This document shows, in pieces, positions 47,500 through 57,323 of a stretch of 64,000 nucleotides of DNA (positions are counted from its first letter, which is position 1; each line of letters begins with the position of its first letter). The translations under genes were made by a program, and so were the position numbers. The notes below the pieces were generated by a model. It worked only from the letters and a program-made list of their open reading frames with translations. It was not told the DNA's origin and did no database searches. Source of the stretch: Desertibacillus haloalkaliphilus (lineage in GTDB: Bacteria; Bacillota; Bacilli; Bacillales; KJ1-10-99); assembly GCF_019039105.1 (NCBI RefSeq), contig NZ_JAHPIV010000003.1, positions 74,190 through 138,189 on the forward strand, written 5' to 3'.

Positions 47500-47676
47500 G
47501 CTGAAGGACAAAACCCCGGCTAAATCTCCCGTAAATGTGCTTCATGCCGTTGATGAAAGACAAAACCCCAGCTAAATCTCCTGGAAGTGTCCTTCATACC
47601 GCTGATGAAGGACAAACTCACGGCTAATAGAAGCAGAAATGTCTTTCATGCCGTCGAAAGGACAACTCCACCGGCT
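47500..47676. repeat. 52-bp tandem repeat array with internal hairpins
   Basis: Three units (47500-47551, 47552-47603, 47604-47654) and a partial fourth (47655-47676). Each unit reads roughly gatgaaggacaaa...ggctaa...tgtccttcat..cg, so the ends of the unit are inverted repeats (atgaaggaca / tgtccttcat). Units 1 and 2 are closest. A perfect 7-bp hairpin gcttttc/gaaaagc follows (47674-47692). No ORF. Confidence 0.75.
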
Positions 47677-47794
47677 TTTCGCCCCGAAAAGCAATCTCGA
47701 ATAAAAGCGGGCTGAGGGTCCGTCTTTATTGATTTTTCCACCATCTACGGCACAGGTAGCTAATCCTCTGCCCCTCAGCGGATTCCTCAATTTT

Positions 47795-48322
47795 TTATTG
47801 TTCCTCAACAATCTCCATCGTCGTTAAGTACAAGCCATAATAAACATAAAGGGCAGTCATTACAGCTGGGAAACCGATACGTTCACCAGATTCAGTTGGT
47901 ACGAGCGGTTGCAGTAACTTTGTATCAATATGAAAGTCAGCGATCTCATTTAATTGTGGATTCTCTGTCTCTCTGACTGCTGAGACACCGATCACAACAG
48001 CACCGTCTGCCTGCAGCGACTTTGCTAGTTCAACTACATCTCCGTCATCAGCAAACCGTGCGAACAAGATAATACGATCACGATTTGTCCATGGCGCTAT
48101 CGTGTTGTCTGTCATCAGTGCTTGACAATGTGGGAGGCGTTCTTGGCCGTATTGGGCTTCAGCGGTTACGGCAGCCATTTCACCCACTCCATGGATGTAA
48201 ATCGTTCCATCAGCAACAATTGCTTGTGCTAGGGCGCGAGCACTGTCTTCGATCACTTCTTCTTCGTCATTTTTTATCGTTTGAAACATACCCTGTAGTT
48301 GAGTCGAAAAGATTTGTAGCAT
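47795..48322 (-). CDS. ywjG: DUF2529 (YwjG) SIS-like protein
   Basis: A 175-residue protein resembling the sugar isomerase (SIS) fold: GTIYIHGVGEMAAV (nucleotide/sugar loop), DRIILFARFADDGDVVELAKSL and VVIGVSAV. In B. subtilis ywjG occupies the same place, opposite to spo0F and pyrG. Function unknown. ATG start with AAAGGTGG upstream. Its promoter region is shared with that of spo0F. Confidence 0.85.
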   Translation of the reverse strand: MLQIFSTQLQGMFQTIKNDEEEVIEDSARALAQAIVADGTIYIHGVGEMAAVTAEAQYGQERLPHCQALMTDNTIAPWTNRDRIILFARFADDGDVVELAKSLQADGAVVIGVSAVRETENPQLNEIADFHIDTKLLQPLVPTESGERIGFPAVMTALYVYYGLYLTTMEIVEEQ

Positions 48323-48416
48323 TTAAACGTCCACCTTTCATAATCATCGTCCCCATATTATATCGAAAAGCAATTGGAAAATCATTGCCGTTTAATGTAG
48401 AAAGTTTCAAGATGGA

Positions 48417-48445
48417 GGAGGAAAATGGTGGTAGGTAGCGAATAA
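48417..48445 (+). promoter_or_regulatory. Sigma-H promoter of spo0F
   Basis: GGAGGAAAA (48417-48425) and AGCGAATAA (48437-48445), 11-bp spacer, match the sigma-H consensus RnAGGAwWW-N11-12-RnnGAATww at every defined position. B. subtilis spo0F also has a sigma-H promoter. Confidence 0.8.
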
Positions 48446-48519
48446 TAATTCTTAGTAGCTAGTAAAAATCGCTAGGGCTCATCCCGCGCGGTTTTGAACA
48501 GATCGAAAAGTGGGGGCGT

Positions 48520-48885
48520 TTGACTGTGGAAAAAATTTTGGTTGTCGATGACCAGTATGGAATCCGGGTATTACTTAATGAAATTTTACAAAAAGATGGG
48601 TATCAGTTGTATCAGGCGGCAAATGGGGTTCAGGCATTAACAATCGTAGAAGAAGAGGAGCCTGATTTAGTCCTCTTAGATATGAAGATTCCAGGAATGG
48701 ATGGGCTAGAAATTTTGAAGCGAATTAAGGAAATGAATTCAGACATTCGTGTGATTATGATGACAGCTTATGGTGAACTGAACATGATTAATGAAGCAAT
48801 GAACCTTGGTGCAGTGACTCACTTTGCTAAGCCGTTTGATATCGATGATGTAAGGGAAGTGATTAGAGAGAACCTCGATTCATAG
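48520..48885 (+). CDS. spo0F: Sporulation phosphorelay response regulator Spo0F
   Basis: Single-domain receiver that takes phosphate from sporulation kinases and passes it to Spo0B. The 121-residue protein keeps D10, D11, the phosphorylated D54 ([11 protein letters not shown]), T82 and K104 at the same numbers as B. subtilis Spo0F. No output domain. TTG 48520 follows GGGGGCG; a GTG two codons later is possible. Placed before fbaA as in B. subtilis. Confidence 0.96.
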   Translation: MTVEKILVVDDQYGIRVLLNEILQKDGYQLYQAANGVQALTIVEEEEPDLVLLDMKIPGMDGLEILKRIKEMNSDIRVIMMTAYGELNMINEAMNLGAVTHFAKPFDIDDVREVIRENLDS

Positions 48886-48993
48886 GAGTACTTTTACAAA
48901 AATTTGAAATCCTGTGAAAAAGGAAGCAAGGAAGCGTTTTCATGTAAAAAACCAAGATTTATTGCGAAATATAAGTGATTTTCGCTTTTGATA

Positions 48994-49002
48994 TGCTATA
49001 AT
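48994..49002 (+). promoter_or_regulatory. Extended -10 promoter of fbaA
   Basis: TGCTATAAT combines a TGn extension with a perfect -10; the -35 region is poor. It gives a leader of about 195 nt. Confidence 0.6.
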
Positions 49003-49014
49003 GTGAGTGAGTTG

Positions 49015-49153
49015 CTAATAGAGGGATGTTTTTCATTTCGTACCATTGATTGTTTGGAGTACATACTGTATTGGTTTTTAGTTGCATTCGGATAATTGCT
49101 ACTTGAAAAGGGAATCTTTTTATTAGGTACGAAATTAATGTTAGCTCTATTAG
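49015..49153 (+). promoter_or_regulatory. Structured 5' leader of fbaA
   Basis: Two nested perfect long-range helices: CTAATAGAG (49015-49023) with CTCTATTAG (49145-49153), and ATTTCGTACC (49035-49044) with GGTACGAAAT (49126-49135). The enclosed 81 nt can form a small hairpin (aaaag/ctttt, 49106-49120). No known riboswitch class recognised. Confidence 0.6.
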
Positions 49154-49203
49154 AGGAATGACATCAGATGTCTGCTCATCAATTTCAAAGGAGGATCTTA
49201 CTT

Positions 49204-50067
49204 ATGCCTTTAGTTTCAATGAAAGAAATGCTCGATATAGCAAAAGCCGAAGGGTACGCTGTTGGGCAATTCAACTTAAATAACCTTGAATTCACACAAG
49301 CAATTTTACAAGCGGCTGAAGAAGAGAAATCACCGGTTATTTGTGGCGTGTCAGAAGGAGCTGCTCGTTACATGGGTGGTTTCAAATTTATTGTAAATAT
49401 GGTTGAATCATTAATGGAAGCTTATAACGTTACAGTTCCTGTTGCGATTCACCTAGACCATGGTTCAAGCTTTGAAAAATGTGTAGAAGCGATTCATGCT
49501 GGGTTTACTTCAGTAATGATTGACGGTTCACACCATCCATTAGAGGAGAACATTGCCCTAACGAAGCGTGTTGTTGATGTTGCTCATGCTGTTGGAGTAT
49601 CTGTTGAAGCAGAACTTGGTCGTATCGGCGGACAAGAGGATGACTTAATTGTTGATGATGCTGAAGCTGCATATGCTATTCCATCTGAATGTGAAAAGTT
49701 AATCAATGAAACAGGTGTTGACTGTTTTGCACCAGCACTTGGTTCAGTGCACGGTCCATACAAAGGTGAGCCAAACCTTGGATTTGACCGTATGAAAGAA
49801 ATCAATGATCTTACAGGAGTACCGCTTGTTCTTCATGGCGGAACTGGAATTCCAACAAATGATATTAAAAAAGCCATTTCACTAGGTCATGCAAAAATCA
49901 ATGTAAATACAGAAAGCCAACTTTCTGCATCTAAAGCTGTTCGTGATGTGTTAGCTGAAAAGCCTGAGCTATATGACCCACGTAAATATTTAGGGCCAGC
50001 ACGTGACGCAATCAAAGAAACAGTGCAAGAAAAAATGCGTGAATTTGGTTCTTCAAATAAAGCGTAA
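49204..50067 (+). CDS. fbaA: Class II fructose-bisphosphate aldolase
   Basis: Cleaves fructose 1,6-bisphosphate in glycolysis. The 287-residue zinc enzyme has [10 protein letters not shown] and the zinc-binding [12 protein letters not shown] and LHGGTGIP motifs. ATG 49204 with AAAGGAGG 10 bases upstream; an upstream in-frame ATG (49168) lacks a site. Followed by tal and murAB as in B. subtilis. Confidence 0.96.
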   Translation: MPLVSMKEMLDIAKAEGYAVGQFNLNNLEFTQAILQAAEEEKSPVICGVSEGAARYMGGFKFIVNMVESLMEAYNVTVPVAIHLDHGSSFEKCVEAIHAGFTSVMIDGSHHPLEENIALTKRVVDVAHAVGVSVEAELGRIGGQEDDLIVDDAEAAYAIPSECEKLINETGVDCFAPALGSVHGPYKGEPNLGFDRMKEINDLTGVPLVLHGGTGIPTNDIKKAISLGHAKINVNTESQLSASKAVRDVLAEKPELYDPRKYLGPARDAIKETVQEKMREFGSSNKA

Positions 50068-50079
50068 TGTATAATATAA

Positions 50080-50127
50080 AGAGTTAAAAGTTCGATTCCA
50101 TTCGTATCTTTTAACTCTTCCTTTTTA
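50080..50127 (+). terminator. fbaA terminator
   Basis: Perfect 10-bp arms gagttaaaag/cttttaactc, then ttccttttt. Confidence 0.88.
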
Positions 50128-50222
50128 TAAAAAGTTGTTTAAAAAATCAGGAAATAGGGCCATCTTTGTCTCTATATCTCGTTTTTAAACAAAAAATTTA
50201 TTACATATAAGGGGTGTTTGGG

Positions 50223-50861
50223 ATGAAGTTTTTTATTGATACCGCCAATCTGGATGAAATTCGTGAAGCAAATGATCTAGGAATTTTAGCAGGAGTAACG
50301 ACAAACCCTTCACTAGTGGCTAAAGAAGGCGTCGATTTCCATGAGCGCTTACGTGAAATTACAAGCATTGTTTCAGGATCTGTTAGTGCAGAAGTCATTG
50401 CCACAGATGCCGCTGGAATGATCAAAGAGGGTAAAGAATTGGCAGCGATTGCACCGAATATTACGGTGAAAGTACCAATGACAACAGAAGGTTTGAAAGC
50501 TGTTAAAGCCTTTTCTGATGAAGGCATTAAGACGAATGTTACACTCGTTTTTTCTGCCAACCAAGCGCTACTAGCAGCAAGAGCTGGAGCAACTTATGTT
50601 TCGCCATTTTTAGGACGTCTTGATGATATCGGTCAAAACGGGCTCGATTTAATTAGCCAAATCTCGGAATTGTTTGAGGTCCATGGCATTCAAACTGAAA
50701 TTATCGCAGCATCGATCCGCCATCCAATGCATGTGACTGAATCAGCACTAAGAGGTGCGCATATTGGGACGATCCCGTTTAAGGTGATTGAACAGCTAAC
50801 AAAACACCCATTAACGGATCAAGGGATTGAAAAGTTTTTAGCTGACTGGAATAATCGCTAA
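50223..50861 (+). CDS. tal: Transaldolase-like protein (TalC/FSA type)
   Basis: Transfers dihydroxyacetone units in the pentose phosphate pathway, or acts as fructose-6-phosphate aldolase. The short form (212 residues) has the Schiff-base lysine K83 in [16 protein letters not shown] and [14 protein letters not shown] 50223 with AAGGGGTG upstream. B. subtilis YwjH/Tal is at the same locus. Confidence 0.93.
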   Translation: MKFFIDTANLDEIREANDLGILAGVTTNPSLVAKEGVDFHERLREITSIVSGSVSAEVIATDAAGMIKEGKELAAIAPNITVKVPMTTEGLKAVKAFSDEGIKTNVTLVFSANQALLAARAGATYVSPFLGRLDDIGQNGLDLISQISELFEVHGIQTEIIAASIRHPMHVTESALRGAHIGTIPFKVIEQLTKHPLTDQGIEKFLADWNNR

Positions 50862-50870
50862 TGCTAAAAA

Positions 50871-50910
50871 GAGGTGTCTGATGGGGTTGAAACCTTATCA
50901 GACGCCTCTC
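50871..50910. terminator. Hairpin after tal
   Basis: Perfect-looking 12-bp arms gaggtgtctgat/atcagacgcctc with one G-T pair. The T run is on the minus side (aaaaa at 50866), so rightward termination may be weak. Confidence 0.6.
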
Positions 50911-51103
50911 AACCAACCTAATAACAGTGGGTGGTTGACGGTGATTATGTGTTTTAAAGTAGAAACGTGACGATTCTGTTCAAGTGATTTTGTGGTGATT
51001 CATTATTTAATTTTAATGATTTTTGGGTATAATGGAAGATAATTGGGTACATGGATATTTGAGCTCATTTCCAACTAAGAATGGATGAGGAAGGGAAGCG
51101 TTT

Positions 51104-52393
51104 ATGGATAAGTTAATGATTGAAGGAGGCTCCCCGCTAGAGGGTGAAGTACAAATTAGTGGTGCAAAAAACAGTGCAGTAGCCTTAATTCCTGCAGCCA
51201 TTTTAGCAGACTCTGAGGTTACGATTGATAATTTGCCACAAATATCTGATGTGTCACTGTTAGCAGAATTACTTGAAGAGATAGGCGGTAAAGTTGAGCT
51301 TGATGAGCATACAATTCGTGTGCAACCGGAAGAGATGATAGCGATGCCATTACCAAATGGTGCTGTTAAGAAGCTAAGAGCATCTTATTACTTAATGGGT
51401 GCGATGCTCGGTAAGTTTAAAAAGGCTGTCATTGGACTTCCGGGAGGCTGTAACTTAGGTCCGCGTCCGATCGATCAACATATTAAAGGGTTTGAAGCCT
51501 TAGGTGCGAAGGTCACCAATGAGCAAGGCGCGATTTATTTGCGTGCGGATGAGCTCGTTGGTGCGAGGATTTATTTAGATGTCGTCAGTGTTGGGGCGAC
51601 CATTAATATTATGCTAGCAGCTGTTCGTGCGAAGGGACGAACGGTCATTGAAAATGCTGCTAAAGAGCCAGAAATCATTGACGTAGCGACATTGCTTTCA
51701 AGCATGGGCGCACGAATTAAAGGTGCAGGTACCAATGTGATTCGGATTGATGGTGTTGAATCGTTAAGTGGCTGTCGCCATTCGATTATTCCGGATCGGA
51801 TTGAAGCAGGTACATTTATGATTGTTGCTGCTGCGATGGGACGACGTGTGCTCATTGATAACATTATCCCTGACCATGTGGAGTCTTTAATTGCAAAAAT
51901 GAGAGAGATGGGTATTCATATTGAGGTCTTTGACGATCAAGTCGTCATTCAAGGCGCCGGTAAAGAATTAACGGGAGTCGATGTGAAAACACTCGTCTAT
52001 CCAGGGTTCCCGACTGATTTGCAGCAACCATTTACAAGTCTTTTGACGCGTGCACGAGGGACGAGTATTGTCACGGATACGATTTATGATGCTCGCTTTA
52101 AGCATGTTGACGAATTGCGCCGTATGGGTGCAAATATTAAAGTTGAAGGACGTTCAGCGATTATTAATGGTCATACACAGCTTGAAGGTGCACGGGTGAG
52201 TGCGAGTGATTTACGTGCAGGTGCTGCTCTTGTCGTCGCGGGATTGATGGCCGATGGAATTACTGAGATTTCTGGTGTGGAGCACATTGATCGTGGCTAT
52301 GAAAATCTCGAGAGTAAACTGCTCGGCTTAGGAGCTAATATTTGGCGAGAAAAAATGAATGGGGAAGAAGTAAGACAGCTAGAAAATTCATAA
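51104..52393 (+). CDS. murAB: UDP-GlcNAc 1-carboxyvinyltransferase MurAB
   Basis: First committed step of peptidoglycan synthesis (enolpyruvyl transfer to UDP-GlcNAc). The 429-residue protein has K22-N23 in GAKNSAV, the catalytic, fosfomycin-reactive C116 in [15 protein letters not shown], and the RDRAFE-equivalent region. As the copy located beside fbaA-tal, it corresponds to murAB (murZ) of B. subtilis; the other copy, murAA, lies elsewhere. ATG preceded by GAGGAAGGGAAG. Confidence 0.94.
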   Translation: MDKLMIEGGSPLEGEVQISGAKNSAVALIPAAILADSEVTIDNLPQISDVSLLAELLEEIGGKVELDEHTIRVQPEEMIAMPLPNGAVKKLRASYYLMGAMLGKFKKAVIGLPGGCNLGPRPIDQHIKGFEALGAKVTNEQGAIYLRADELVGARIYLDVVSVGATINIMLAAVRAKGRTVIENAAKEPEIIDVATLLSSMGARIKGAGTNVIRIDGVESLSGCRHSIIPDRIEAGTFMIVAAAMGRRVLIDNIIPDHVESLIAKMREMGIHIEVFDDQVVIQGAGKELTGVDVKTLVYPGFPTDLQQPFTSLLTRARGTSIVTDTIYDARFKHVDELRRMGANIKVEGRSAIINGHTQLEGARVSASDLRAGAALVVAGLMADGITEISGVEHIDRGYENLESKLLGLGANIWREKMNGEEVRQLENS

Positions 52394-52495
52394 AAAAGGA
52401 AAATTCGTTGGAATATCGCCGTTAGTAGTGTAAAATGAAACCGGTTAACTGTAATCGAGAGAATATTGAATCAATGAGTAAGGGGAGAGAGAAGC

Positions 52496-53461
52496 ATGGA
52501 AAGAAGTTTAACGATGGAACTTGTACGAGTAACAGAAGCGGCTGCACTTTCATCAGCTCGTTGGATGGGTCGAGGGCTTAAGGAGGAAGCAGACGATGCT
52601 GCTACTCAAGCAATGCGTGATGTTTTTGATACAATTCCGATGAAAGGTACGGTAGTCATTGGGGAAGGCGAAATGGACGAAGCACCGATGCTATATATTG
52701 GTGAGAAATTAGGGACAGGTTATGGACCTAGAGTTGACGTTGCTGTAGACCCACTAGAAGGGACGAACATCGTTGCTGCTGGTGAATGGAATGCGCTAGC
52801 TGTTATTGCCATTGCAGATCACGGTAACCTTCTCCATGCACCAGATATGTATATGGATAAAATCGCAGTCGGTCCTGAGGCTGTCGGTAAAATTGACATT
52901 GATGCCCCTGTCATTGATAACCTAAAAGCGGTTGCTGAAGCGAAAGGGAAAGATGTTGAAGATCTCGTTGTCGTTATTTTAAATCGTAAACGACATGAGA
53001 AAATTATTAATGAAGTGCGCGAAGCAGGTGCACGAATTAAATTGCTCCGTGACGGTGATGTTGCGGCAGCAATAAATACGGCGTTTGATGATACAGGTGT
53101 TGACATCATGCTAGGTGCAGGTGGTGCTCCTGAAGGTGTTATTGCTGCTGTTGGCTTGAAATGTTTAGGTGGCGAACTCCAAGGAAAACTACTTCCACAT
53201 AATGAAGAAGAACTAGCTCGTTGTAAGAAGATGGGCATTGATGATGTCAACCGTAAGCTAACGATGGATGACCTCGTTAGTGGTGATGATTGCATCTTTG
53301 CAGCAACCGGGGTGACTGATGGCGAGCTTTTACAAGGTGTACATTATAAAGGCTCAAACGCAACAACGCAATCACTCGTTATGCGAGCGAAATCGGGAAC
53401 AGTTCGCTTTATTGATGGAAAACATAGTATGCAGAAGAAGCCTGATCTAGTTATTAAATAA
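52496..53461 (+). CDS. glpX: Fructose-1,6-bisphosphatase class II (GlpX)
   Basis: Gluconeogenic phosphatase. The 321-residue protein has the metal-binding [11 protein letters not shown] and [11 protein letters not shown] (lithium-sensitive phosphatase signature) and the [14 protein letters not shown] block. B. subtilis YwjI/GlpX is at the same site. ATG with GGGGAGAGAG upstream. Confidence 0.95.
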   Translation: MERSLTMELVRVTEAAALSSARWMGRGLKEEADDAATQAMRDVFDTIPMKGTVVIGEGEMDEAPMLYIGEKLGTGYGPRVDVAVDPLEGTNIVAAGEWNALAVIAIADHGNLLHAPDMYMDKIAVGPEAVGKIDIDAPVIDNLKAVAEAKGKDVEDLVVVILNRKRHEKIINEVREAGARIKLLRDGDVAAAINTAFDDTGVDIMLGAGGAPEGVIAAVGLKCLGGELQGKLLPHNEEELARCKKMGIDDVNRKLTMDDLVSGDDCIFAATGVTDGELLQGVHYKGSNATTQSLVMRAKSGTVRFIDGKHSMQKKPDLVIK

Positions 53462-53768
53462 ACTCGATGAATGCTGAATGGTTGAAGGTTCTGAGAGCCC
53501 TGCCGTTCAGTATTTTCATTTTGCACAAAAAAGTTTTCACTAAAAACTCTTCGGGACAGAACATATATTCGTCGATTTGTGGTATAATTATTATAAATGA
53601 TATGGAAAAGCTTGAATAAATACCAATGATGTGGTTAAAATAAGAATTGTGACTAATTCCATTTATATTATATTTTTACCTTCTTAATAATGTTAAGCAC
53701 TTCAATTTCCCTTTCGGTTTTGCCCAATTTCGAAGAACCCCAACGGATTGATTTATTACTTACCAATA
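53462..53768. other. rho upstream region, left part
   Basis: Contains a weak hairpin after glpX (53472-53515), a TATAAT at 53583-53588 with a poor -35, and a LexA-like dyad AGAACATATATTCG (53558-53571; 12 of 14 consensus bases) overlapping that -35. No gene. Confidence 0.4.
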
Positions 53769-53965
53769 GGCTGTGTTAAAGTTTAGTGTTGATGCTCGTT
53801 GATATTGGGCTCATTTCGTGAGAAACCTTAGTTTCGTACGCCCTTCAAGTACTGAAAGGTTGGAAGATATGAATGAAATCATGGAGAAAATTTATTTTCT
53901 CATAGGATTTCATTCATATCTTCCATAAAATGAGCCCGATATCAACATTCAACGATAACAGAGCC
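53769..53965. mobile_element. 197-bp MITE with 8-bp target duplication in the rho leader
   Basis: TACCAATA occurs directly outside both ends (53761-53768 and 53966-53973). The ends are imperfect inverted repeats starting GGCTGTGTTA on the left and GGCTCTGTTA on the right strand, about 19 of 24 bases identical. Further nested palindromes fill the element: gttgatattgggctcattt with its partner at 53925-53945, and ggaagatatgaatgaaat (53861-53878) with atttcattcatatcttcc (53907-53924). No ORF. GG ends plus 8-bp duplication resemble ISL3-type elements (inference). Confidence 0.82.
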
Positions 53966-54081
53966 TACCAATAAAGACCAATTAAAAAATTATAAAAAGA
54001 GTACGTGAAAACGGCTAGCGAACCTACGTAAGGTTTGTTTATATACATACGCGAAAAATAACTGTAAAGTGTGGTGTCATA

Positions 54082-55359
54082 ATGGGAGTTAATATAGCGA
54101 AACTAGAGACGATGAAGTTAAAAGAACTTTATGAATTAGCTCGTAATTATAAGGTTTCATATTATAGTAAGTTAACAAAGAAAGAATTAATTTTTGCGAT
54201 TTTAAAGGGACAAGCTGAAGAGGATGGACTTATGTTCATGGAAGGTGTGCTTGAAATCATTCAGTCAGAAGGATTTGGTTTCTTGCGACCAATTAATTAT
54301 ATGCCAAGCTCGGAGGATATTTATATATCAGCCTCGCAAATCCGCCGTTTTGACCTTCGCAACGGTGACAAGGTTTCTGGTAAGGTACGCCCGCCAAAAG
54401 AAAATGAGCGTTACCATGGCTTGTTACATGTTGAAGCGGTCAATGGCGAAGATCCAGATACATCGAAAGAGCGACCATACTTTCCAGCCCTAACACCGCT
54501 CTATCCGGAACAAAAAATTGAGCTTGAGACAGATCCACGACGAACGTCTTCACGAATCATTGATATGATTTCCCCGGTCGGTTTTGGTCAACGTGGACTA
54601 ATCGTTGCCCCACCAAAAGCAGGTAAAACATCGCTTCTTAAAGAAGTAGCCAATAGCATTGCCACTAACCATCCAGATTCGGAATTAATTGTTTTACTTA
54701 TTGATGAGCGGCCAGAGGAGGTAACGGATATCGAACGGTCAGTTAAGGCTGAGGTTGTAAGCTCGACGTTCGATGAAGTGCCAGAAAATCATATTAAAGT
54801 TGCTGAACTTGTATTAGAACGCGCGATGCGTCTTGTTGAACATAAAAAAGACGTAATTATCTTAATGGATAGTATAACCCGTCTTGCTCGGGCTTATAAT
54901 CTGGTGATTCCGCCAAGTGGACGTACGCTATCAGGGGGGATCGACCCCGCTTCGTTCCATCGACCAAAACGTTTCTTTGGAGCTGCGCGTAACATTGAAG
55001 AAGGTGGAAGCTTAACGATTTTAGCAACAGCGTTGATCGATACAGGTTCTCGTATGGATGACGTGATCTATGAAGAATTTAAAGGGACTGGAAACATGGA
55101 GCTTCACCTTGATCGTCGCTTAGCGGAACGTCGAATCTTCCCAGCGATTGATATTCGCCGTTCAGGTACACGAAAAGAGGAGCTACTAATGCCAAAAGAG
55201 CAGCTTGAGAAGTTGTGGGCGATCCGTAAGACAATGAATGACTCACCTGATTTTGTCGATCATTTCATAAAGCGTATTAAAGAGACGAAAACCAATCAGG
55301 AGTTTTTCGAAGCGATGGAAAAGGATAAGTCTGGAACAGGGCGTCGAGTCAAAAGTTAA
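54082..55359 (+). CDS. rho: Transcription termination factor Rho
   Basis: Hexameric RNA helicase that ends transcription. The 425-residue protein has the N-terminal [13 protein letters not shown] helix bundle, the RNA-binding cold-shock domain (GFGFLRP ... SEDIYIS), Walker [14 protein letters not shown], Walker [17 protein letters not shown], and the Q/R-loop regions. It is nearly collinear with B. subtilis Rho. ATG 54082; the ribosome site is weak (GTGGTG). The long leader (620 bp from glpX) contains a small mobile element. Confidence 0.96.
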   Translation: MGVNIAKLETMKLKELYELARNYKVSYYSKLTKKELIFAILKGQAEEDGLMFMEGVLEIIQSEGFGFLRPINYMPSSEDIYISASQIRRFDLRNGDKVSGKVRPPKENERYHGLLHVEAVNGEDPDTSKERPYFPALTPLYPEQKIELETDPRRTSSRIIDMISPVGFGQRGLIVAPPKAGKTSLLKEVANSIATNHPDSELIVLLIDERPEEVTDIERSVKAEVVSSTFDEVPENHIKVAELVLERAMRLVEHKKDVIILMDSITRLARAYNLVIPPSGRTLSGGIDPASFHRPKRFFGAARNIEEGGSLTILATALIDTGSRMDDVIYEEFKGTGNMELHLDRRLAERRIFPAIDIRRSGTRKEELLMPKEQLEKLWAIRKTMNDSPDFVDHFIKRIKETKTNQEFFEAMEKDKSGTGRRVKS

Positions 55360-55554
55360 CTTGACAAAGTTCATCTAAGCTGTTTATATTATAGTTTGGA
55401 ATGAAAAATTTTAATAAGCTGTCAGTTAGAAATAAATGACAATTCACTTGGTGGAAATGGAGTTGCAAAATCAGACAGGACTTGTTATAATTTCGTCATG
55501 TGTGATTAGATAACTCTGTTTCGAATAGATTCAGGGCGGAAGGAGATGAAAAGA

Positions 55555-55800
55555 ATGAAACCAGAAATCCATCCAAATTACCGTAAAGTCGTATTTATGG
55601 ATACAAGTGTCGGAACGAAGTTTTTAAGCGGATCAACTTTACATTCGGATGAAACAATTGAGTGGGAAGATGGAAACACTTATCCATTAATTAAAGTTGA
55701 TGTGAGCTCTGACTCTCACCCGTTCTATACTGGACGTCAGAAATTTGCTGACGCTGGTGGACGTGTTGATCGCTTCAAGAAAAAATATAACCTTAAGTAA
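55555..55800 (+). CDS. rpmE2: Ribosomal protein L31, type B (zinc-free)
   Basis: An 81-residue L31 starting [14 protein letters not shown] and ending [14 protein letters not shown]. It lacks the CxxC zinc ribbon of canonical RpmE and carries the insert typical of the type B paralogue ([12 protein letters not shown]), like B. subtilis YtiA. It nevertheless occupies the rho-rpmE-tdk position normally held by the zinc form. ATG 55555 has AAGGAG at 9 bases; ATG 55546 overlaps that site. No Zur box was seen upstream. Confidence 0.93.
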   Translation: MKPEIHPNYRKVVFMDTSVGTKFLSGSTLHSDETIEWEDGNTYPLIKVDVSSDSHPFYTGRQKFADAGGRVDRFKKKYNLK

Positions 55801-55816
55801 TTCCAGTTACGTTGAT

Positions 55817-55852
55817 AACAGGCAAGTGCATATCTCTTGCCTGTTTTTATTT
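55817..55852 (+). terminator. L31 gene terminator
   Basis: Perfect 10-bp arms aacaggcaag/cttgcctgtt, then tttta. Confidence 0.9.
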
Positions 55853-56138
55853 TGGGTTGATATAGGATAGGTTCACATGAGCCAGTTGGGCATATGTGCT
55901 AAAGCTTGTGAGTATAAGGGTAAGTTGCTATGATTCGAGGAAGTTAAAAAGGGCCAAACAGATGCGCTCTTGTGAGTGATCATGGAATGGGCTGCCTTTT
56001 TTAAGTTTCTCGATACAATTAGTTGAAGTAAGTGCGGGCATTTAGAGGAAAGATAATCGTATCGAAACCGCTAATTGATCTTCGCTGATATAGATGAGTT
56101 TAATGATTATTTTTGTGTCAGAGGTGGGAAGTCTTACG
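55853..56138. other. Gene-free stretch before tdk
   Basis: An imperfect terminator-like hairpin (aaaaaggg 55948-55955 with cctttttt 55994-56001) is the only structure seen. An 18-codon frame at 55878 lacks a ribosome site and was not called. Confidence 0.4.
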
Positions 56139-56747
56139 ATGTATGTGATGAAAAATGAGGGTTGGGTCGAAGTGATTTGCGGCAGTATGTTTTCGGGGAA
56201 GTCTGAGGAGTTGATCCGCCGAGTTCGACGAGCAAGCTTCGGGAATTTAAAAGTTGAAGTGTTTAAACCAGTAATTGATAATCGCTATAGTGAAGAAGAA
56301 GTGGTTTCACATAACGGTACAAAAGTGGTTGCAAAGCCAGTGCATTCGTCAGTTGAGATTCTCAAACAGCTGTCAGTATCGACTCAAGTTGTTGCGATTG
56401 ACGAAGTACAATTTTTTGATGAAAACATTGTTGCAGTGGTGGAACAGTTAGCAGATCAAGGGTTCCGTGTGATCACAGCAGGACTTGATCAAGACTTTCG
56501 CAATGAGCCATTTGGCCAAGTGCTTACGCTAATGGCCTTAGCTGAAGATGTCACAAAACTACAAGCTGTTTGTCCGGTTTGTGGATCACCGGCAAGCCGT
56601 ACACAACGCTTAATTGATCATAAGCCAGCGTCATATGATGATCCGGTTATATTAGTTGGTGCTTCTGAGTCATATGAACCGCGTTGTCGCCATTGCCATG
56701 AAGTACCTGGTAAGCCGAACCGTTTGCAGACAGGGGCGAACGTTTAA
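56139..56747 (+). CDS. tdk: Thymidine kinase
   Basis: Salvage phosphorylation of thymidine. The 202-residue type II enzyme has P-loop [19 protein letters not shown], the lasso [16 protein letters not shown] and the zinc-binding CPVCG ... CRHCHE. ATG 56139 after GAGGTGGGAAG, matching the N-terminus of B. subtilis Tdk. Confidence 0.95.
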   Translation: MYVMKNEGWVEVICGSMFSGKSEELIRRVRRASFGNLKVEVFKPVIDNRYSEEEVVSHNGTKVVAKPVHSSVEILKQLSVSTQVVAIDEVQFFDENIVAVVEQLADQGFRVITAGLDQDFRNEPFGQVLTLMALAEDVTKLQAVCPVCGSPASRTQRLIDHKPASYDDPVILVGASESYEPRCRHCHEVPGKPNRLQTGANV

Positions 56748-56854
56748 ATTTCATCCTTTGTTGGTCGATATTAACGGACAACGTTTGTGGCACTTGTGGG
56801 ATGCTAACAATGAAACAGCTTATTGAATAAAGTTGTTTTCAATGGAGGTGCCCA

Positions 56855-57310
56855 ATGAAAAAAGCATTGCTCGGTTTTGGGATTTCGTTAATCGCACTAT
56901 CAGCATGTACACCAGCACAGCCTCCACAAGCGCAATCTGCGGCAGATCAGTCAAGAATGGGACAAGTGAGCTATGGGATGTTAGGGCCAGGGCCGATCAA
57001 TTATGGTCAGATTCGAGATGAGCCAACATATGGCTATAATGGCGAACTGCCTCGTTCAAGTTTTCGAACAACGAGTACGCATCGGCCTGATTTTGGGGAT
57101 GATCAAGATAAAATAAGAGAAATTGTCGCTCAAAAAGAAGGTATCAATCCAGGCTATGTGGTGATTGCGGGTAAACATGCGTGGGTGAACGTACGATTCG
57201 CTGGCGATTACTCAGATCAAGAGAGACAACAGAAGCTAAAAAGTGTACGTCAGTCACTTGAGCAAGGGATTCCTCGTTACCAAGTTCATTTAAACGAGAT
57301 GGATCAATAA
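56855..57310 (+). CDS. Small lipoprotein, YhcN/YlaJ-like
   Basis: A 151-residue secreted lipoprotein with signal peptide and lipobox LSAC (Cys18). The mature part has a Gln/Ala/Pro-rich stretch, then DKIREIVAQKEGINPGYVVIAGKHAWVNVRF, which resembles the repeated domain of sporulation lipoproteins YhcN/YlaJ; the resemblance is by eye. Function unknown. ATG after GGAGGTGC. Not part of the B. subtilis tdk locus. Confidence 0.72.
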   Translation: MKKALLGFGISLIALSACTPAQPPQAQSAADQSRMGQVSYGMLGPGPINYGQIRDEPTYGYNGELPRSSFRTTSTHRPDFGDDQDKIREIVAQKEGINPGYVVIAGKHAWVNVRFAGDYSDQERQQKLKSVRQSLEQGIPRYQVHLNEMDQ

Positions 57311-57323
57311 GATTAGGTGGTTT

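Noticed and set aside
47500-47676. CRISPR array
   Set aside because: Units are whole tandem copies without constant repeats and unique spacers, and no cas genes are present.
55440-55545. Zur box upstream of the L31 gene
   Set aside because: No TCGTAATNATTACGA-like dyad; the nearest sequence lacks symmetry.
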